Below, piece by piece: positions 52,775 through 61,870 of a stretch of DNA of 64,000 bases. The notes under the pieces are model-generated. The model did no database searches. It had not been told where the DNA came from and worked only from the letters and a program-made list of their open reading frames with translations. Numbering within the stretch: position 1 is the first letter of the stretch; each line of letters starts with the position of its first letter. The position numbers were made by a program, and so were the translations under genes. This DNA is from CAXXOK01 sp963675365 (lineage in GTDB: Bacteria > Bacillota > Clostridia > Christensenellales > Aristaeellaceae): the NCBI GenBank assembly GCA_963675365.2, contig CAXXVA010000002.1:310001-374000 (forward strand). Direction: 5' to 3'.

Positions 52775-54111
52775 GTTTCATCTCCTAAATATTTCAGTCC
52801 GAAGATCCTGTAAGGAATGATGCGAGTGTCGTCCGCAGAAGCAGACGCATACGTGGCGACGGCGTATCCACCTTCAAACACGACCGCGCTATCAGACGCA
52901 GAAGTAATCGTCCTGAAATTGTTTTGTGATGTGCAGGCTGACCAAAGCGCGGAGAGCCCGCCTTTTTTGATAATGACGGGCACTATGGGTTTTTGTACTG
53001 CAGTCATCAGGACTGCCTGGCACAAAAGATGCGTATATCCGGTAGAATCCAGAGAAAGTGACTGCGCCGCAAAACTGCTGGCCGGGCTTGCGTTCTCCCA
53101 GAGCAGATCCATCTGTACCCTTCCGCCAAGCGCCAGGCCGGTTTCCTGTAGGGCCGCTTCAACGGTTGCGCCTGCAAAGTATCCTCCCGCGTCGACAATT
53201 CCCAAATCGGATGCGACCAGCACCACGGCCCCGGTCTGGCTATTCACAGAAAACACCGCCCCCGGAGGCGTCAGCTGCTTCCAGTTGGCCAGCACCGAAT
53301 AGTCACCAAACAGCATGTAAATGCCATTTTTTGCTGCATCGGCATCTCCTGTCACCTCGGCGATATCGCTGCTTTCTGCGGTAGTGAGCGTCGTCAGATC
53401 CGTCTGGTTCGTGACCGTCCCTTTGTTTTCACCGATAGCCAGGGGCGGGAGGACCGACGTCGGCAGCTTCCCACCGGCGAGCAGTTCTACCAGATTTCCT
53501 TCAGCCGTGCCTACAGTCTTCAGCGCAGCATCACCAAGCCCAAGTTTTGTACGCGCTGAGGCTGCCGAGATCGCGGCTATAAGACCATCTGCACCGGTAA
53601 ACAACGGAAGATCTGCTGTGCTGCCGATCTTTCCGTCGTTGTCTATGTTTCCGTGCGAGTGGATCAGCGGCGCGAAATCTCCTTCCAGCAACGCCAGTAC
53701 CGCCGTGAGCTGCGTCACGGCCTGCTCGGTATAGGCGGCGTTCGGCGTCAGGCTTTTCAGGACGTCGATCTTGAGGACCGCCGACTGGATCACCTGCGAT
53801 TCTCCGGTGATCCGCAGTTTCAGTTGCGCTTCCACTTCGCCTATCTGCAGCAGCGGATCGATCGGGATCAGCGTTACAAAGGTCCCATCTTCCTGCAGTT
53901 CGGCGTTGATCTCGTCGGTCTGATTCGCGCCGCTGTTATAGCTGTATACCATGGCAGCAAGGTATCCGGTGGTATCGATCTGCTCGGGAATATCGCCCGT
54001 CCACTGCCACAAACGCAGCTTCAAATACCGGCTGTTTTCATCGCCGGTCTGCACATACAAATGCCGTCCGTCGCCAGGTCTTGAGAAGAAGATGTCCACA
54101 TTATGTATCAT
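52771..54111 (-). CDS. Phage baseplate upper protein / tail fibre
   Basis: This 446-residue protein has a BppU-type N-terminal domain (residues 1-120: ENSRYLKLRLWQWTGDIPEQ, LQEDGTFVTLIPIDPLLQIG). A fibre shaft follows, with IHSHGNIDNDGKIG repeats and a phage-fibre motif FSVNSQTGAVVLVASDLG. The C-terminal head domain may be receptor-binding. It is expected at the tail tip, next to the tail-spike gene. AGGAGGAACCAGCA precedes the ATG. Confidence 0.8.
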   Translation of the reverse strand: MIHNVDIFFSRPGDGRHLYVQTGDENSRYLKLRLWQWTGDIPEQIDTTGYLAAMVYSYNSGANQTDEINAELQEDGTFVTLIPIDPLLQIGEVEAQLKLRITGESQVIQSAVLKIDVLKSLTPNAAYTEQAVTQLTAVLALLEGDFAPLIHSHGNIDNDGKIGSTADLPLFTGADGLIAAISAASARTKLGLGDAALKTVGTAEGNLVELLAGGKLPTSVLPPLAIGENKGTVTNQTDLTTLTTAESSDIAEVTGDADAAKNGIYMLFGDYSVLANWKQLTPPGAVFSVNSQTGAVVLVASDLGIVDAGGYFAGATVEAALQETGLALGGRVQMDLLWENASPASSFAAQSLSLDSTGYTHLLCQAVLMTAVQKPIVPVIIKKGGLSALWSACTSQNNFRTITSASDSAVVFEGGYAVATYASASADDTRIIPYRIFGLKYLGDET

Positions 54112-54218
54112 TGCTGGTTCCTCCTATTGATCGGTCGCGCCTGCGCTGCGCTTAGTCGCGGCTACGTGCTTCATTGCCTTCGGCAATCTCTGGCCCTAGT
54201 CAGGCTTACGCCTTCCCT
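54112..54218 (-). other. Hairpin-rich gap in the prophage late operon
   Basis: This 107-nt gap interrupts an otherwise tightly packed operon. Read on the minus strand it contains AGGC-GTAA-GCCT (54213-54202, a GNRA-type loop), ATTGCC-GAA-GGCAAT (54187-54173), and a GC-rich CGCG...CGCG segment. A 16-codon frame (MKHVAATKRSAGATDQ) ends in a TAG that merges with the ribosome site of the next gene. It looks like a structured RNA segment or an attenuator. Confidence 0.5.
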
Positions 54219-56135
54219 CTAGTAGTCCCCGCCGCCCTGCGAGCGTATAAACGCCTGCATGAAAACAGACGCCACCACGCGGCTCAGCCCGTCCGTATTC
54301 TCGGCGCTGGCCTGTGGTGTGATGACGATTACGTGCTTGATGCCGCGCAGTATTTTCCCGTTGGCGTCCTTGGAAAGGTACTGGATCAGGTCTGCCTCGC
54401 CATCCACAAACGCCTCTGCTGGTACTGTATTGCCGTCTACGGTCACAACGGCGCTTTCAGCAGTCGGTCCTTCGTAGATGCCCGGCTGATTTGCGTGGGT
54501 ATGGTTCGGAATCGTGATGCTATGGGAATGCGCCGGGACGTTTACTGTGTGCGTGTGCCCGGCAATCGTAACGGTATGGGCATGATTACCCATCAAGTGT
54601 CCATGCGGTGGAATAACATAGGAATGCGTGTGCCCGCTAACAGTATGAGTATGAGTTATGGAATGGTAATGAGTTCCCAGATCGCCATCCCCAGATCCGG
54701 AAAATAATGTGCTTGGACCTCCGGTAGACGGTGAGCTGCTTCCAGTCGTTCGATTGTCTTCTATCGTTGAAGCTGTAAATATGGAACCGCCTGCAAGTCC
54801 GCTTGTTGGTGTTTGCGCGCCCCCGCTTTCACTGGTCACCGCCGCGCCGCCGCCGGTCTGGCTGGTTATCGTGCTTCCGCCGCCTGCCGCTGCGCCCTGG
54901 CTGTAACCGCGAAACGCTTCCAGCGCCAGATCCAGCGTGAACTTGTTGATCCGCACCAGCTCCAGCGGAATCGGTATTTTAAACGTTACCGGTTTCGCCG
55001 CGCTTGCATTGTCTCTATAGTCTCCAGTAAGGATCGTCGTCTGCCCCTGGGCGTTCAGCTCGCCGATCGACAGCCTGCTGGCCAGCGCCGCGATGGTATC
55101 GGCTACCGACCGGCTGCGGTTGGCAAACGTTACAGTGATCTCGCCCGGATTGCCCCGCACGTCCTTTTTGGATTTCTCCACCACGCGGGCATTGACCAGG
55201 ATTCCATGTTCCTGATCGTTGATCCGCCCCATCTTCCCGCGAGCGAAGGTGTCAAACGGTTCTCCGGTCAGCTTGGAAAGATCGATCAGTTTGCCTTTAT
55301 AGGTGATGTAGGGGTTCTTATACTCCTCCAGCAGCGCTTCGCAGACCGATTTCAGGGTTTCCGCGTTCTCAATCGTTCCATCCTGATGGATGCTTTCACG
55401 CACGCCCCAGGTCTCGATGGTATCGGCGTCCAGGTAGGGCACGCCGCCGTTGACGTCTTCAATGCCAAGCTGGTTCACGCCCTCGCCGTACCCAAGGGCA
55501 TACAGGCGCGTTACCAGCTGTTCCACGTCCACGCTTTTGCGGATCTCCAGCATGTTGCGCTCATAGCGCATCTCGCAGCTGGGTTCCGTTTCCGGCTCGA
55601 TCAGGTTCAGCACAAACGGTCGTACCGTGGTGTCGTAGGTCCACAGGCTTTCTTCCGCAAACGGCTTGGGGATGGCAAGCAGCCCCTGCAAAAGCGTTTT
55701 GTTTTCGGTGCTGTACTGCTTCTGGTAGCTGAAGGCGCAGGTACCGCGCACCCAGCGCACCACGGTTTGCCTGGACAGGTATTCATCCATCACGTCCGCT
55801 GTATATACGCCGTCGCCTCCCACCTCAAAGTAGCGGAAGATGACGGTGTCCATCAGGTAAGCCAGCACGTGCTCGCAGTGATAGGATATGGTTCCGCCCC
55901 GCGTGTAGATGGCGTCCGGAGCGCTCTTGATCCGGTACAGTTCCACGCGGACGCCGTTGTCAAACAGCTCTACCTCGTTTCCCATCTGGCAGAGGTCGTT
56001 TTTAGGGTCGTCGGTCGGCAGCGTGATGATCGCGGTCTCCAGCGGTGCGAGCGGTTGCTTATACTGCAGCTTCGCGTTTTCCAGCTTTCCCAGGTAGGTC
56101 CCGTCCGGGCTGAACACCTTGGCGTACTCGCTCAT
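54219..56135 (-). CDS. Phage tail-tip protein (Tal/minor structural) with histidine-rich fibre segment
   Basis: In this 638-residue protein the first ~370 residues have the gp27/Tal-like fold common to siphovirus tail tips (YAKVFSPDGTYLGKLENAKL, GTISYHCEHVLAYLMD, NQLGIEDVNGGVPYLDADTI). A Gly/Ser/Thr-rich linker follows, then a ~60-residue block with more than ten HxH pairs (HYHSITHTHTVSGHTHSY, GNHAHTV, AGHTHTV, PAHSHSI, PNHTH). A short C-terminal domain comes last. The ATG at 56135 overlaps the Dit stop by 4 nt, with GGCAGGG ahead. Confidence 0.85.
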   Translation of the reverse strand: MSEYAKVFSPDGTYLGKLENAKLQYKQPLAPLETAIITLPTDDPKNDLCQMGNEVELFDNGVRVELYRIKSAPDAIYTRGGTISYHCEHVLAYLMDTVIFRYFEVGGDGVYTADVMDEYLSRQTVVRWVRGTCAFSYQKQYSTENKTLLQGLLAIPKPFAEESLWTYDTTVRPFVLNLIEPETEPSCEMRYERNMLEIRKSVDVEQLVTRLYALGYGEGVNQLGIEDVNGGVPYLDADTIETWGVRESIHQDGTIENAETLKSVCEALLEEYKNPYITYKGKLIDLSKLTGEPFDTFARGKMGRINDQEHGILVNARVVEKSKKDVRGNPGEITVTFANRSRSVADTIAALASRLSIGELNAQGQTTILTGDYRDNASAAKPVTFKIPIPLELVRINKFTLDLALEAFRGYSQGAAAGGGSTITSQTGGGAAVTSESGGAQTPTSGLAGGSIFTASTIEDNRTTGSSSPSTGGPSTLFSGSGDGDLGTHYHSITHTHTVSGHTHSYVIPPHGHLMGNHAHTVTIAGHTHTVNVPAHSHSITIPNHTHANQPGIYEGPTAESAVVTVDGNTVPAEAFVDGEADLIQYLSKDANGKILRGIKHVIVITPQASAENTDGLSRVVASVFMQAFIRSQGGGDY

Positions 56136-56950
56136 CCCTGCCACCTGCCCCGCGCGGTCAGCGTCAGCGTGCATGCCGCGTCAGCGTTTGCGCTGATCGT
56201 GTTGCTTCCGGGCGCGGCCTTCAGGCCTTCGTCCGGGCTGGACGCCGCGTAGTATGCCATCCCAGCGTCTCCGTTATGCGTAACGGCCATGATCTCCCCG
56301 GCGTCCAGGTCGTAGCTGATCACGGCTTTCTGCCCGGCGGCAAGGCTCATGTTTTCCAGCCGCACGGTATCGTCGCCAAGCGTCAGCTCCACCCAGGTCA
56401 GCGCGGCGCTGGCGGTCAGCTCCATGGCGACCGGCGCAGGCTGGTTTCCTTTGACCACCAGGGTGAGTTCCTTGGCGCTCGCACCGTCGAGCGTGGCCGA
56501 AGCAGGATCTGGAAACAGAGAATAGGTAAACGGCTGCAGCGTAAACGCAAGGCTGAGACAGCCGTTTCCCCATTCGTCCGTGGTGATCGTAAGCGCGTGC
56601 TCGATCTCGGCCATGTAAAACCGGTCGGGCGCGGCGTCCATGATCAGCTGCTGGCGGCTGTCCGCCTGCAGCCATGTGGAAAGCAGCGTCTTACGGCGCA
56701 GCATGTCCGCGTATGTGATAGGTTCCCCGTCGTCTGCCAGTAGATATAGCCTGCCCTCCAGCGTCTGTTCTTCAAACGTCATGCCGGGATAGCGCAGGGT
56801 GCCGTGCCTGCCGGGGATCTGGTACTTGTTGATGATGGGGGCGGCGGCCACCGGCCATTGGTCCACGATGAATACGGCATTGTGCTCGCTGCAGTGTACG
56901 CCGCCGAAGCTGAAGTCTTCCCGGTCAAACAGCGTTTGTTCATCAAGCAA
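56132..56950 (-). CDS. Phage distal tail protein (Dit)
   Basis: This 272-residue protein has a Dit N-terminal ring domain (FSFGGVHCSEHNAVFIVDQW, IPGRHGTLRYPG, MTFEEQTLEGRLYL) and a C-terminal galectin-like domain. Dit forms the hexamer linking tail tube to baseplate. The start is a TTG at 56950, seven nt after GGGGAGG, overlapping the tape-measure stop by 8 nt. The order tape measure - Dit - Tal is standard for siphoviruses of Gram-positive hosts. Confidence 0.85.
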   Translation of the reverse strand: MLDEQTLFDREDFSFGGVHCSEHNAVFIVDQWPVAAAPIINKYQIPGRHGTLRYPGMTFEEQTLEGRLYLLADDGEPITYADMLRRKTLLSTWLQADSRQQLIMDAAPDRFYMAEIEHALTITTDEWGNGCLSLAFTLQPFTYSLFPDPASATLDGASAKELTLVVKGNQPAPVAMELTASAALTWVELTLGDDTVRLENMSLAAGQKAVISYDLDAGEIMAVTHNGDAGMAYYAASSPDEGLKAAPGSNTISANADAACTLTLTARGRWQG

Positions 56951-59900
56951 GCTGGCCGCCTCCCCTCATCGATTCGGATACTTCCAGGTAGAGCAGATGT
57001 GCGACGCGTTCCACATCGCCCTCATCCCGCACGTTGATATCGCCGTGGAAGTTGAACTCGTAGTGGTTTCCGCCCGCGTTCGCGTCCGCGCTTCCACCGC
57101 TTGAATTGTGCGCATTGGCTGTCACGGTTTGATCGTCCAGACCGACCGAAAACGCCGTTTGCATGTCTCGCGCAAGGTCGAGTATGGGGTCTATCGCGGC
57201 GTCGCGGTTTCGGTCCGTCCCAAGGCCAACCGCATCCGGGATCGCTTCGCCGATGTCGGTAAACGCTTTGGGCGGGGACTGCATCTGGATCGCGCTTTTG
57301 AAAGCCGATACCGCCGAAAGTCCAAGTCCGTACATCCTGCTGCTCAGCGCGCTTGCCATGCTGCCGACGCCGCTGATCACGGCCTGTACCATGCTCTGGC
57401 CGATGCTGTGCCCGGTGGACGTGTTCATTGCCGATGCGATAGCGCCCGCGCCCGCCGAGCCGATGCCGTGGAGTATCGATACCAGCGACGTCTGCACGCT
57501 TAATGCGCCGGTCATGACGCCGATCAGGAACGCGCTGCCGATCGCCATGCCCGCCGGGCTTGAAAGGATCTCTTTGGCTTTGTCGAATACGGCGTTGCCC
57601 GCCAGCTCAATGGCTGCCACGGCTTCCGGTGTGCCCTCTTCAATGGCCTGGTTCACGCCGACCAGCACCAGTGCCGCCTGCGCTTTGGTATCTTCGGGCA
57701 GCTCTTCAAACGGCGTCAGCAGTGCGTTGGTAACCTTTTTCGAGCTTTCCTGCACTGTGCTTTGCCCGTTGTCGAGTGTCTGGCTGGTGGTGTCTACGGC
57801 GGATTGTGCCGTTGTTGAGAACTCGTTTTTATCAATGAATATCGTTGGATCAATACCTAGATCGGGCATTCCGTTGGTGATGACGATCCCGCCCAGCGTA
57901 TCGTTAACCTGCTGTGCAGTTTCTTCAACGCTGGTTTGCAGTGCGGTTTCATCGACTTCGACCGAAGGAGTGATTTTTACGATTGCTCCGTTTTCTAACG
58001 CCAGCCCTTCCTGTGCCAGTAGAGAATCCGGATCAACATATAAATCAAGCCCTGCGTCTGTGAATACTCCTCTCCAAACCCCCATTAAGATTCCGCCGAA
58101 AATGTCAGTAAGAGTTTGAGCGAATGCGCTTGTATTCTCAGGAACCGCAAACCAGTCGCCAATTGCAGTCATTAGATTACCCAAGGCGATAACAAGATTG
58201 CTGCTGAGCGCAGCCCAATCTACACCCGCCAGGCCCTTGAGCAGCTCCAGCCCCAGATCAAGCGCCGCTACGGCGATCTCGCTGGCGTTTTCCGCAATCA
58301 CCTTTCCGATGGAGCTGACGATGGCTCCGGCATTGGTGAACAGCGTTGCCCAGTTGATATCTGCCAGCCCATTGATCAGTGACTTTGCGATATCGCTTGC
58401 GGCGGTGGTCGCCGTCGCCCAGTCGATGCCGGACAGCAGGTTTCCGATCGCGCCGACAAGCGTTACAGCAATGCTGGTCAAAGAAGGGATCACGCTTACG
58501 ATCCCGTTCAATATCGCGCTGGCCACGCTGCTTACGCTGGTCATCACGTCTTCGCCGGTCGCGTTCTGCAGCAGTGTTCCGATCGCGCCGATCAGGCTGA
58601 CGGCCATATTCGTCAGGCCGGGGATTGCCGCCGCGATGGCACCGATAAACGAGCTTCCCACGTTGGCCATCGCGCTGCCCAGCGCTTCCCATCCGGTAAA
58701 AGAGGACAGCGCCGTGGCGATCGCCGTGAAAAACTGCCCGGCAAAATCAATCAGATTTGCTTTGCTGTTGACAATATGGATGGAGATCGATTCCATGATC
58801 GATCCGAGATTGCCAATCGCCGAATTGACGCTCTCTTCGTCCAGCCCCTGCAGCGCGCCGGATATGCTCGAAAGGATCTTCGTCCCGACGTCTCCCCAAG
58901 ATGAATCTGGGGTATAGTCGTCTCCCAGGACCAGGCCTTTCAGCAGGTCGCCCGCTGCGGAGAATCCGCTTTTCACCGAAGTCCAAATCGCTTTGCCCGC
59001 GTCAACCCAAGTGCTGTCCGGGGTATAGGCGTCGCCCAGCACCAGGCCTTGAATCCAGTCTCCTGATACGTAAATGCCGCTTTTAATCTTTTCCCAGATC
59101 GAGCCGCCGACGTTTACCCAGGAACTGTCCGGGGTGTAGCTATCGCCCAGCACCTTGCTTTTGATCCAGTCTCCGGCGAACGCAAGTCCCTCGCCGATTT
59201 TATCGCGCAGGTAAACCGCGCCTTCCCTCGCGGAAGACGCCCCCTGGATCATCGCGTCGTACAGCTTTGTTCCCAGGCCCTCTAAAACGCCCACAAATCC
59301 GCCTGTTTCATAGTCCTGCTTGGCGTCCGTCCAAAGCTCCGCAAGCGTCGTGCGGGCGCTGCTGGCAAAGGATATTGCCGTGCTCTTCGTTCTTTGCAGA
59401 GCACGGTCAATCGTCGCAATGGTGCCTTCCGCCTTGGCGGCAAACTCCGGTCCTACCGCAATCTCCAGCGCCTGGCGCATGGCTTCCGCTGCGCCTTCGC
59501 CGTCAATCAGGCTGCCGATGAACTCGCCCACGCCGCCCATGGCGGACGTGATGTACCGGTTTGCGGCCCGGAATCCGGTCTGGATCCGCTGCAAAGCGGT
59601 CTGGATTCTTCCCGCCGCTACCGGTCCGAACGCGGTTTCCATACCGATGCCGATAGCGTCAATCGTTCCCTGACCGTTTTCCACCGCTTCCTGATAGGTC
59701 GTAAATCCGGTCTTCAGGCCGTCCATCCAAACCGGGATGTTCTCTTTGAGGTTCTGCACAAAGCCCTGCAAGCGTTCGCTATGGCGATAGACCAGCGCAA
59801 ACCCCGCCCCGAGCATTCCCAGCATGGGGAGCACACCGGAGAACGCGCTGATCAGCTTCCCGCCCACCAGCAGCGCCGGGCCGATGGCGGCGGCGATTGT

Positions 59901-61097
59901 GCCAATACGGAACACCGTATTCTTGATCGCGGGATCCAGATTGTTGAACCAGGTTACAGCGCTTGTGAGCCACTGCACGCTCTTGCGCAGCCACGGCACC
60001 AGGTAATCGCTGAGCGCGATAGCAGCGCCTTCCACGCCGCTTTTGAAGATCGTCAAGTCGCCCTTCAGGTTGTCCTGCATGGTTTCCGCCATCTCTTCGG
60101 CGGCACCGGTTGAGTTCTCCAGTTCCTCGGTATAGTCGTACAGTTCTTCGCTCCCGGCCTTCAGCAGGGCCAGGATACCCTTCATGCCGCGCGTCTGGAA
60201 CACGGCGGACAGCGCGGCGTCGCGTTCCGATTCGGACATGCCATAGGTGGCCGATTCGATGTCCTTGAAAATATCCGGGAACTCACGGTAGTTGCCTTGG
60301 GCATCCACCAGGCTGACGTTTGCCTTACCAATGGCGATCGCGCCGTCCTCCATGGAGTTTTTCATGTCGGTCATCATGGAGGTAAACGTGGTACCCGCCA
60401 TGCTGCCCTTCAGCCCGGAGTTTGCGAACAGCCCGATCACAGCAGACGTCTGCTCGATCGACATACCGAAGGCGTCCGCGTTGGACGCCGCATATTTCAT
60501 TGCCTCGCCCAGCATTTCCACTGTGGTATTGCTGGTTGCCTGGGTTTTGGCGAACACGTCGCTCACGCGTCCGGCTTCGCTGGCGGCAAGACCAAACGGC
60601 GTCATCGTATCGGTCACGATATCGCTGGCGCGGGCAAGATCCATATTTGCGGCGGCGGCCAGGTTCAAAACGCCCGGCAAACCCGCCATCATCTGATCAG
60701 CGTTCCAACCGGCCAGCGCCATGTATCCCATGGCGTCGGCTGCCTGGCTCGCCGTATATTTCGTTGTTGATCCCATCTCCAGGGCTTTTGCGCGGAGTTC
60801 GTCAAACTTATCCCCGGCAGTTCCGGAAAGGGCGGCTACGTTACTCATGCTGGCGTCAAAGTTCATTCCGACGCCTACGGCGGCAGCGCCCACGCCGACC
60901 AGCGGCAGGGTCATGCCCATAGTCAGGGCGCGCCCAACGGTGGTCAGGCTTGCGCCGAAACCGTCGATCATACCGGAAAGGCCTGTGCCCTCCGATGCAA
61001 ACGCCGTCGCCTGGCTCATGGCCATCTGCAGAGCGCTGGAATACTTGGACGTATCCAGGTCTAGGTACGCTATTGCGGTTCCTGCATTGATCGCCAT
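56943..61097 (-). CDS. Phage tail tape measure protein
   Basis: This 1384-residue protein has an N-terminal PhageMin_Tail domain (MNFDASMSNVAALSGTAGDK; ASQAADAMGYMALAGWNADQ; SNTTVEMLGEAMKYAASNAD). A membrane-like helix block follows (NTVFRIGTIAAAIGPALLVGG). A middle part contains 37-residue tandem repeats (YTPDSSW type), and long hydrophobic Ala/Ile/Leu-rich repeats follow (TSIAVTLVGAIGNLLSGIDW). At ~0.15 nm per residue it predicts a tail near 200 nm. The ATG at 61097 has GGGAGGTG upstream. Confidence 0.92.
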   Translation of the reverse strand: MAINAGTAIAYLDLDTSKYSSALQMAMSQATAFASEGTGLSGMIDGFGASLTTVGRALTMGMTLPLVGVGAAAVGVGMNFDASMSNVAALSGTAGDKFDELRAKALEMGSTTKYTASQAADAMGYMALAGWNADQMMAGLPGVLNLAAAANMDLARASDIVTDTMTPFGLAASEAGRVSDVFAKTQATSNTTVEMLGEAMKYAASNADAFGMSIEQTSAVIGLFANSGLKGSMAGTTFTSMMTDMKNSMEDGAIAIGKANVSLVDAQGNYREFPDIFKDIESATYGMSESERDAALSAVFQTRGMKGILALLKAGSEELYDYTEELENSTGAAEEMAETMQDNLKGDLTIFKSGVEGAAIALSDYLVPWLRKSVQWLTSAVTWFNNLDPAIKNTVFRIGTIAAAIGPALLVGGKLISAFSGVLPMLGMLGAGFALVYRHSERLQGFVQNLKENIPVWMDGLKTGFTTYQEAVENGQGTIDAIGIGMETAFGPVAAGRIQTALQRIQTGFRAANRYITSAMGGVGEFIGSLIDGEGAAEAMRQALEIAVGPEFAAKAEGTIATIDRALQRTKSTAISFASSARTTLAELWTDAKQDYETGGFVGVLEGLGTKLYDAMIQGASSAREGAVYLRDKIGEGLAFAGDWIKSKVLGDSYTPDSSWVNVGGSIWEKIKSGIYVSGDWIQGLVLGDAYTPDSTWVDAGKAIWTSVKSGFSAAGDLLKGLVLGDDYTPDSSWGDVGTKILSSISGALQGLDEESVNSAIGNLGSIMESISIHIVNSKANLIDFAGQFFTAIATALSSFTGWEALGSAMANVGSSFIGAIAAAIPGLTNMAVSLIGAIGTLLQNATGEDVMTSVSSVASAILNGIVSVIPSLTSIAVTLVGAIGNLLSGIDWATATTAASDIAKSLINGLADINWATLFTNAGAIVSSIGKVIAENASEIAVAALDLGLELLKGLAGVDWAALSSNLVIALGNLMTAIGDWFAVPENTSAFAQTLTDIFGGILMGVWRGVFTDAGLDLYVDPDSLLAQEGLALENGAIVKITPSVEVDETALQTSVEETAQQVNDTLGGIVITNGMPDLGIDPTIFIDKNEFSTTAQSAVDTTSQTLDNGQSTVQESSKKVTNALLTPFEELPEDTKAQAALVLVGVNQAIEEGTPEAVAAIELAGNAVFDKAKEILSSPAGMAIGSAFLIGVMTGALSVQTSLVSILHGIGSAGAGAIASAMNTSTGHSIGQSMVQAVISGVGSMASALSSRMYGLGLSAVSAFKSAIQMQSPPKAFTDIGEAIPDAVGLGTDRNRDAAIDPILDLARDMQTAFSVGLDDQTVTANAHNSSGGSADANAGGNHYEFNFHGDINVRDEGDVERVAHLLYLEVSESMRGGGQLA
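58880..59200 (-). repeat. Tandem 111-bp (37-residue) repeats inside the tape measure gene
   Basis: The motif VLGD(S/A/D)YTPDS(S/T)W recurs at 111-bp intervals (near 58919, 59030 and 59141), with GDWI.GLVLG or GDLLKGLVLG between. Two full units and parts of others are present. Confidence 0.75.
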
Positions 61098-61147
61098 GCA
61101 CTGCACCTCCCCTGGACAACCGGCAGCACGCTTATGCGTGCTGCCGG

Positions 61148-61441
61148 TCAAAGTTGTTTTGTCGCTTTGAGCATTTGCTGAGCCAGCTCCGAGTTGGTCG
61201 TTTTCTTCTTTTGAACGTCTCCTGCATCCGACTTTGGGAACATTGGATTTTTCCCTTTTCCCAGTCTCTCGGCGATATAACTGCAGGCTTCATCAAAGCA
61301 GTAGGCTACGTATGGATCATCGAGGTCCAGCAGCTCACTGGGCCGCGTCCTCCATCGCATCGCCGTCGTCACTGTCGTCAGGATCTGCGGGCTTGAAAAG
61401 AAAAGGCTGCACCGCCTTAATGCCGCGCTGCGCGTAGGCAA
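61148..61441 (-). CDS. Tail assembly chaperone 'T' extension (frameshift-expressed or reinitiated)
   Basis: This open frame overlaps the end of the G gene by about 100 nt in the +1 frame. Its unique part (RTRPSELLDLDDPYVAYCFD, then EACSYIAERLGKGKNPMF) resembles the T portion of siphovirus G/GT chaperones. No ribosome site lies before ATG 61360, the only internal ATG. A TTTC slip site lies at 61403-61400 in the G frame. The likely product is a GT fusion made by +1 (or -2) frameshifting that chaperones the tape measure encoded next; independent initiation at 61360 is the alternative. Confidence 0.6.
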   Translation of the reverse strand: MPTRSAALRRCSLFFSSPQILTTVTTAMRWRTRPSELLDLDDPYVAYCFDEACSYIAERLGKGKNPMFPKSDAGDVQKKKTTNSELAQQMLKATKQL

Positions 61442-61775
61442 AGATGGCGGACATCTGGTTTTCGGTCAGTTCCAGTCCGGCTTCCTTCAGCTCCGAAAGT
61501 TTCGGAGCGACCAGCGCGTCATCCACGACGATCTCCATGACTTCCAGCATTTGCTTGATGTTGGCATTCGCGCGGCTTGAGACGCCTTCGTACATCCGCT
61601 GAGCGGCGGCCATCAGGCTGTTGGGAATTTTCCCGGCAGTGATCGCCAGCCGCAGGGCACTGCGCCGCACCTCGCAAACGAACGGTTCGTTTTCGGTAAA
61701 GCCTTCCAGCTCGATGATCTCGGTTTTCGGTACCATCTGCTTCAGCTGTTCGATGGTCGTTACTTTTTTGGCCAT
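61335..61775 (-). CDS. Phage tail assembly chaperone G
   Basis: This 146-residue helical protein (TTIEQLKQMVPKTEIIELEG, MLEVMEIVVDDALVAPKLSE) ends in an acidic tail (DPDDSDDGDAMEDAA). Its place between the major tail protein and tape measure genes is that of gene G in lambda-like phages. The ATG at 61775 is favoured over 61784 because AAGGAG is properly spaced. Its 3' end overlaps the T frame. Confidence 0.75.
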   Translation of the reverse strand: MAKKVTTIEQLKQMVPKTEIIELEGFTENEPFVCEVRRSALRLAITAGKIPNSLMAAAQRMYEGVSSRANANIKQMLEVMEIVVDDALVAPKLSELKEAGLELTENQMSAIFAYAQRGIKAVQPFLFKPADPDDSDDGDAMEDAAQ

Positions 61776-61810
61776 GATCTCCATCTCCTTATGATTGATT
61801 TAGGACAAAG

Positions 61811-61843
61811 ACCGTGCACGACTGCCGAACAATCGTGCACGGT
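61811..61843 (-). terminator. Hairpin after the major tail protein gene
   Basis: ACCGTGCACGA and TCGTGCACGGT form an 11-bp stem with an 11-nt loop, followed on the minus strand by CTTTGT. It probably lowers expression of downstream genes relative to the major tail protein. Confidence 0.6.
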
Positions 61844-61870
61844 TTCATGGGTTTCGTTCTTGGATTCCGG

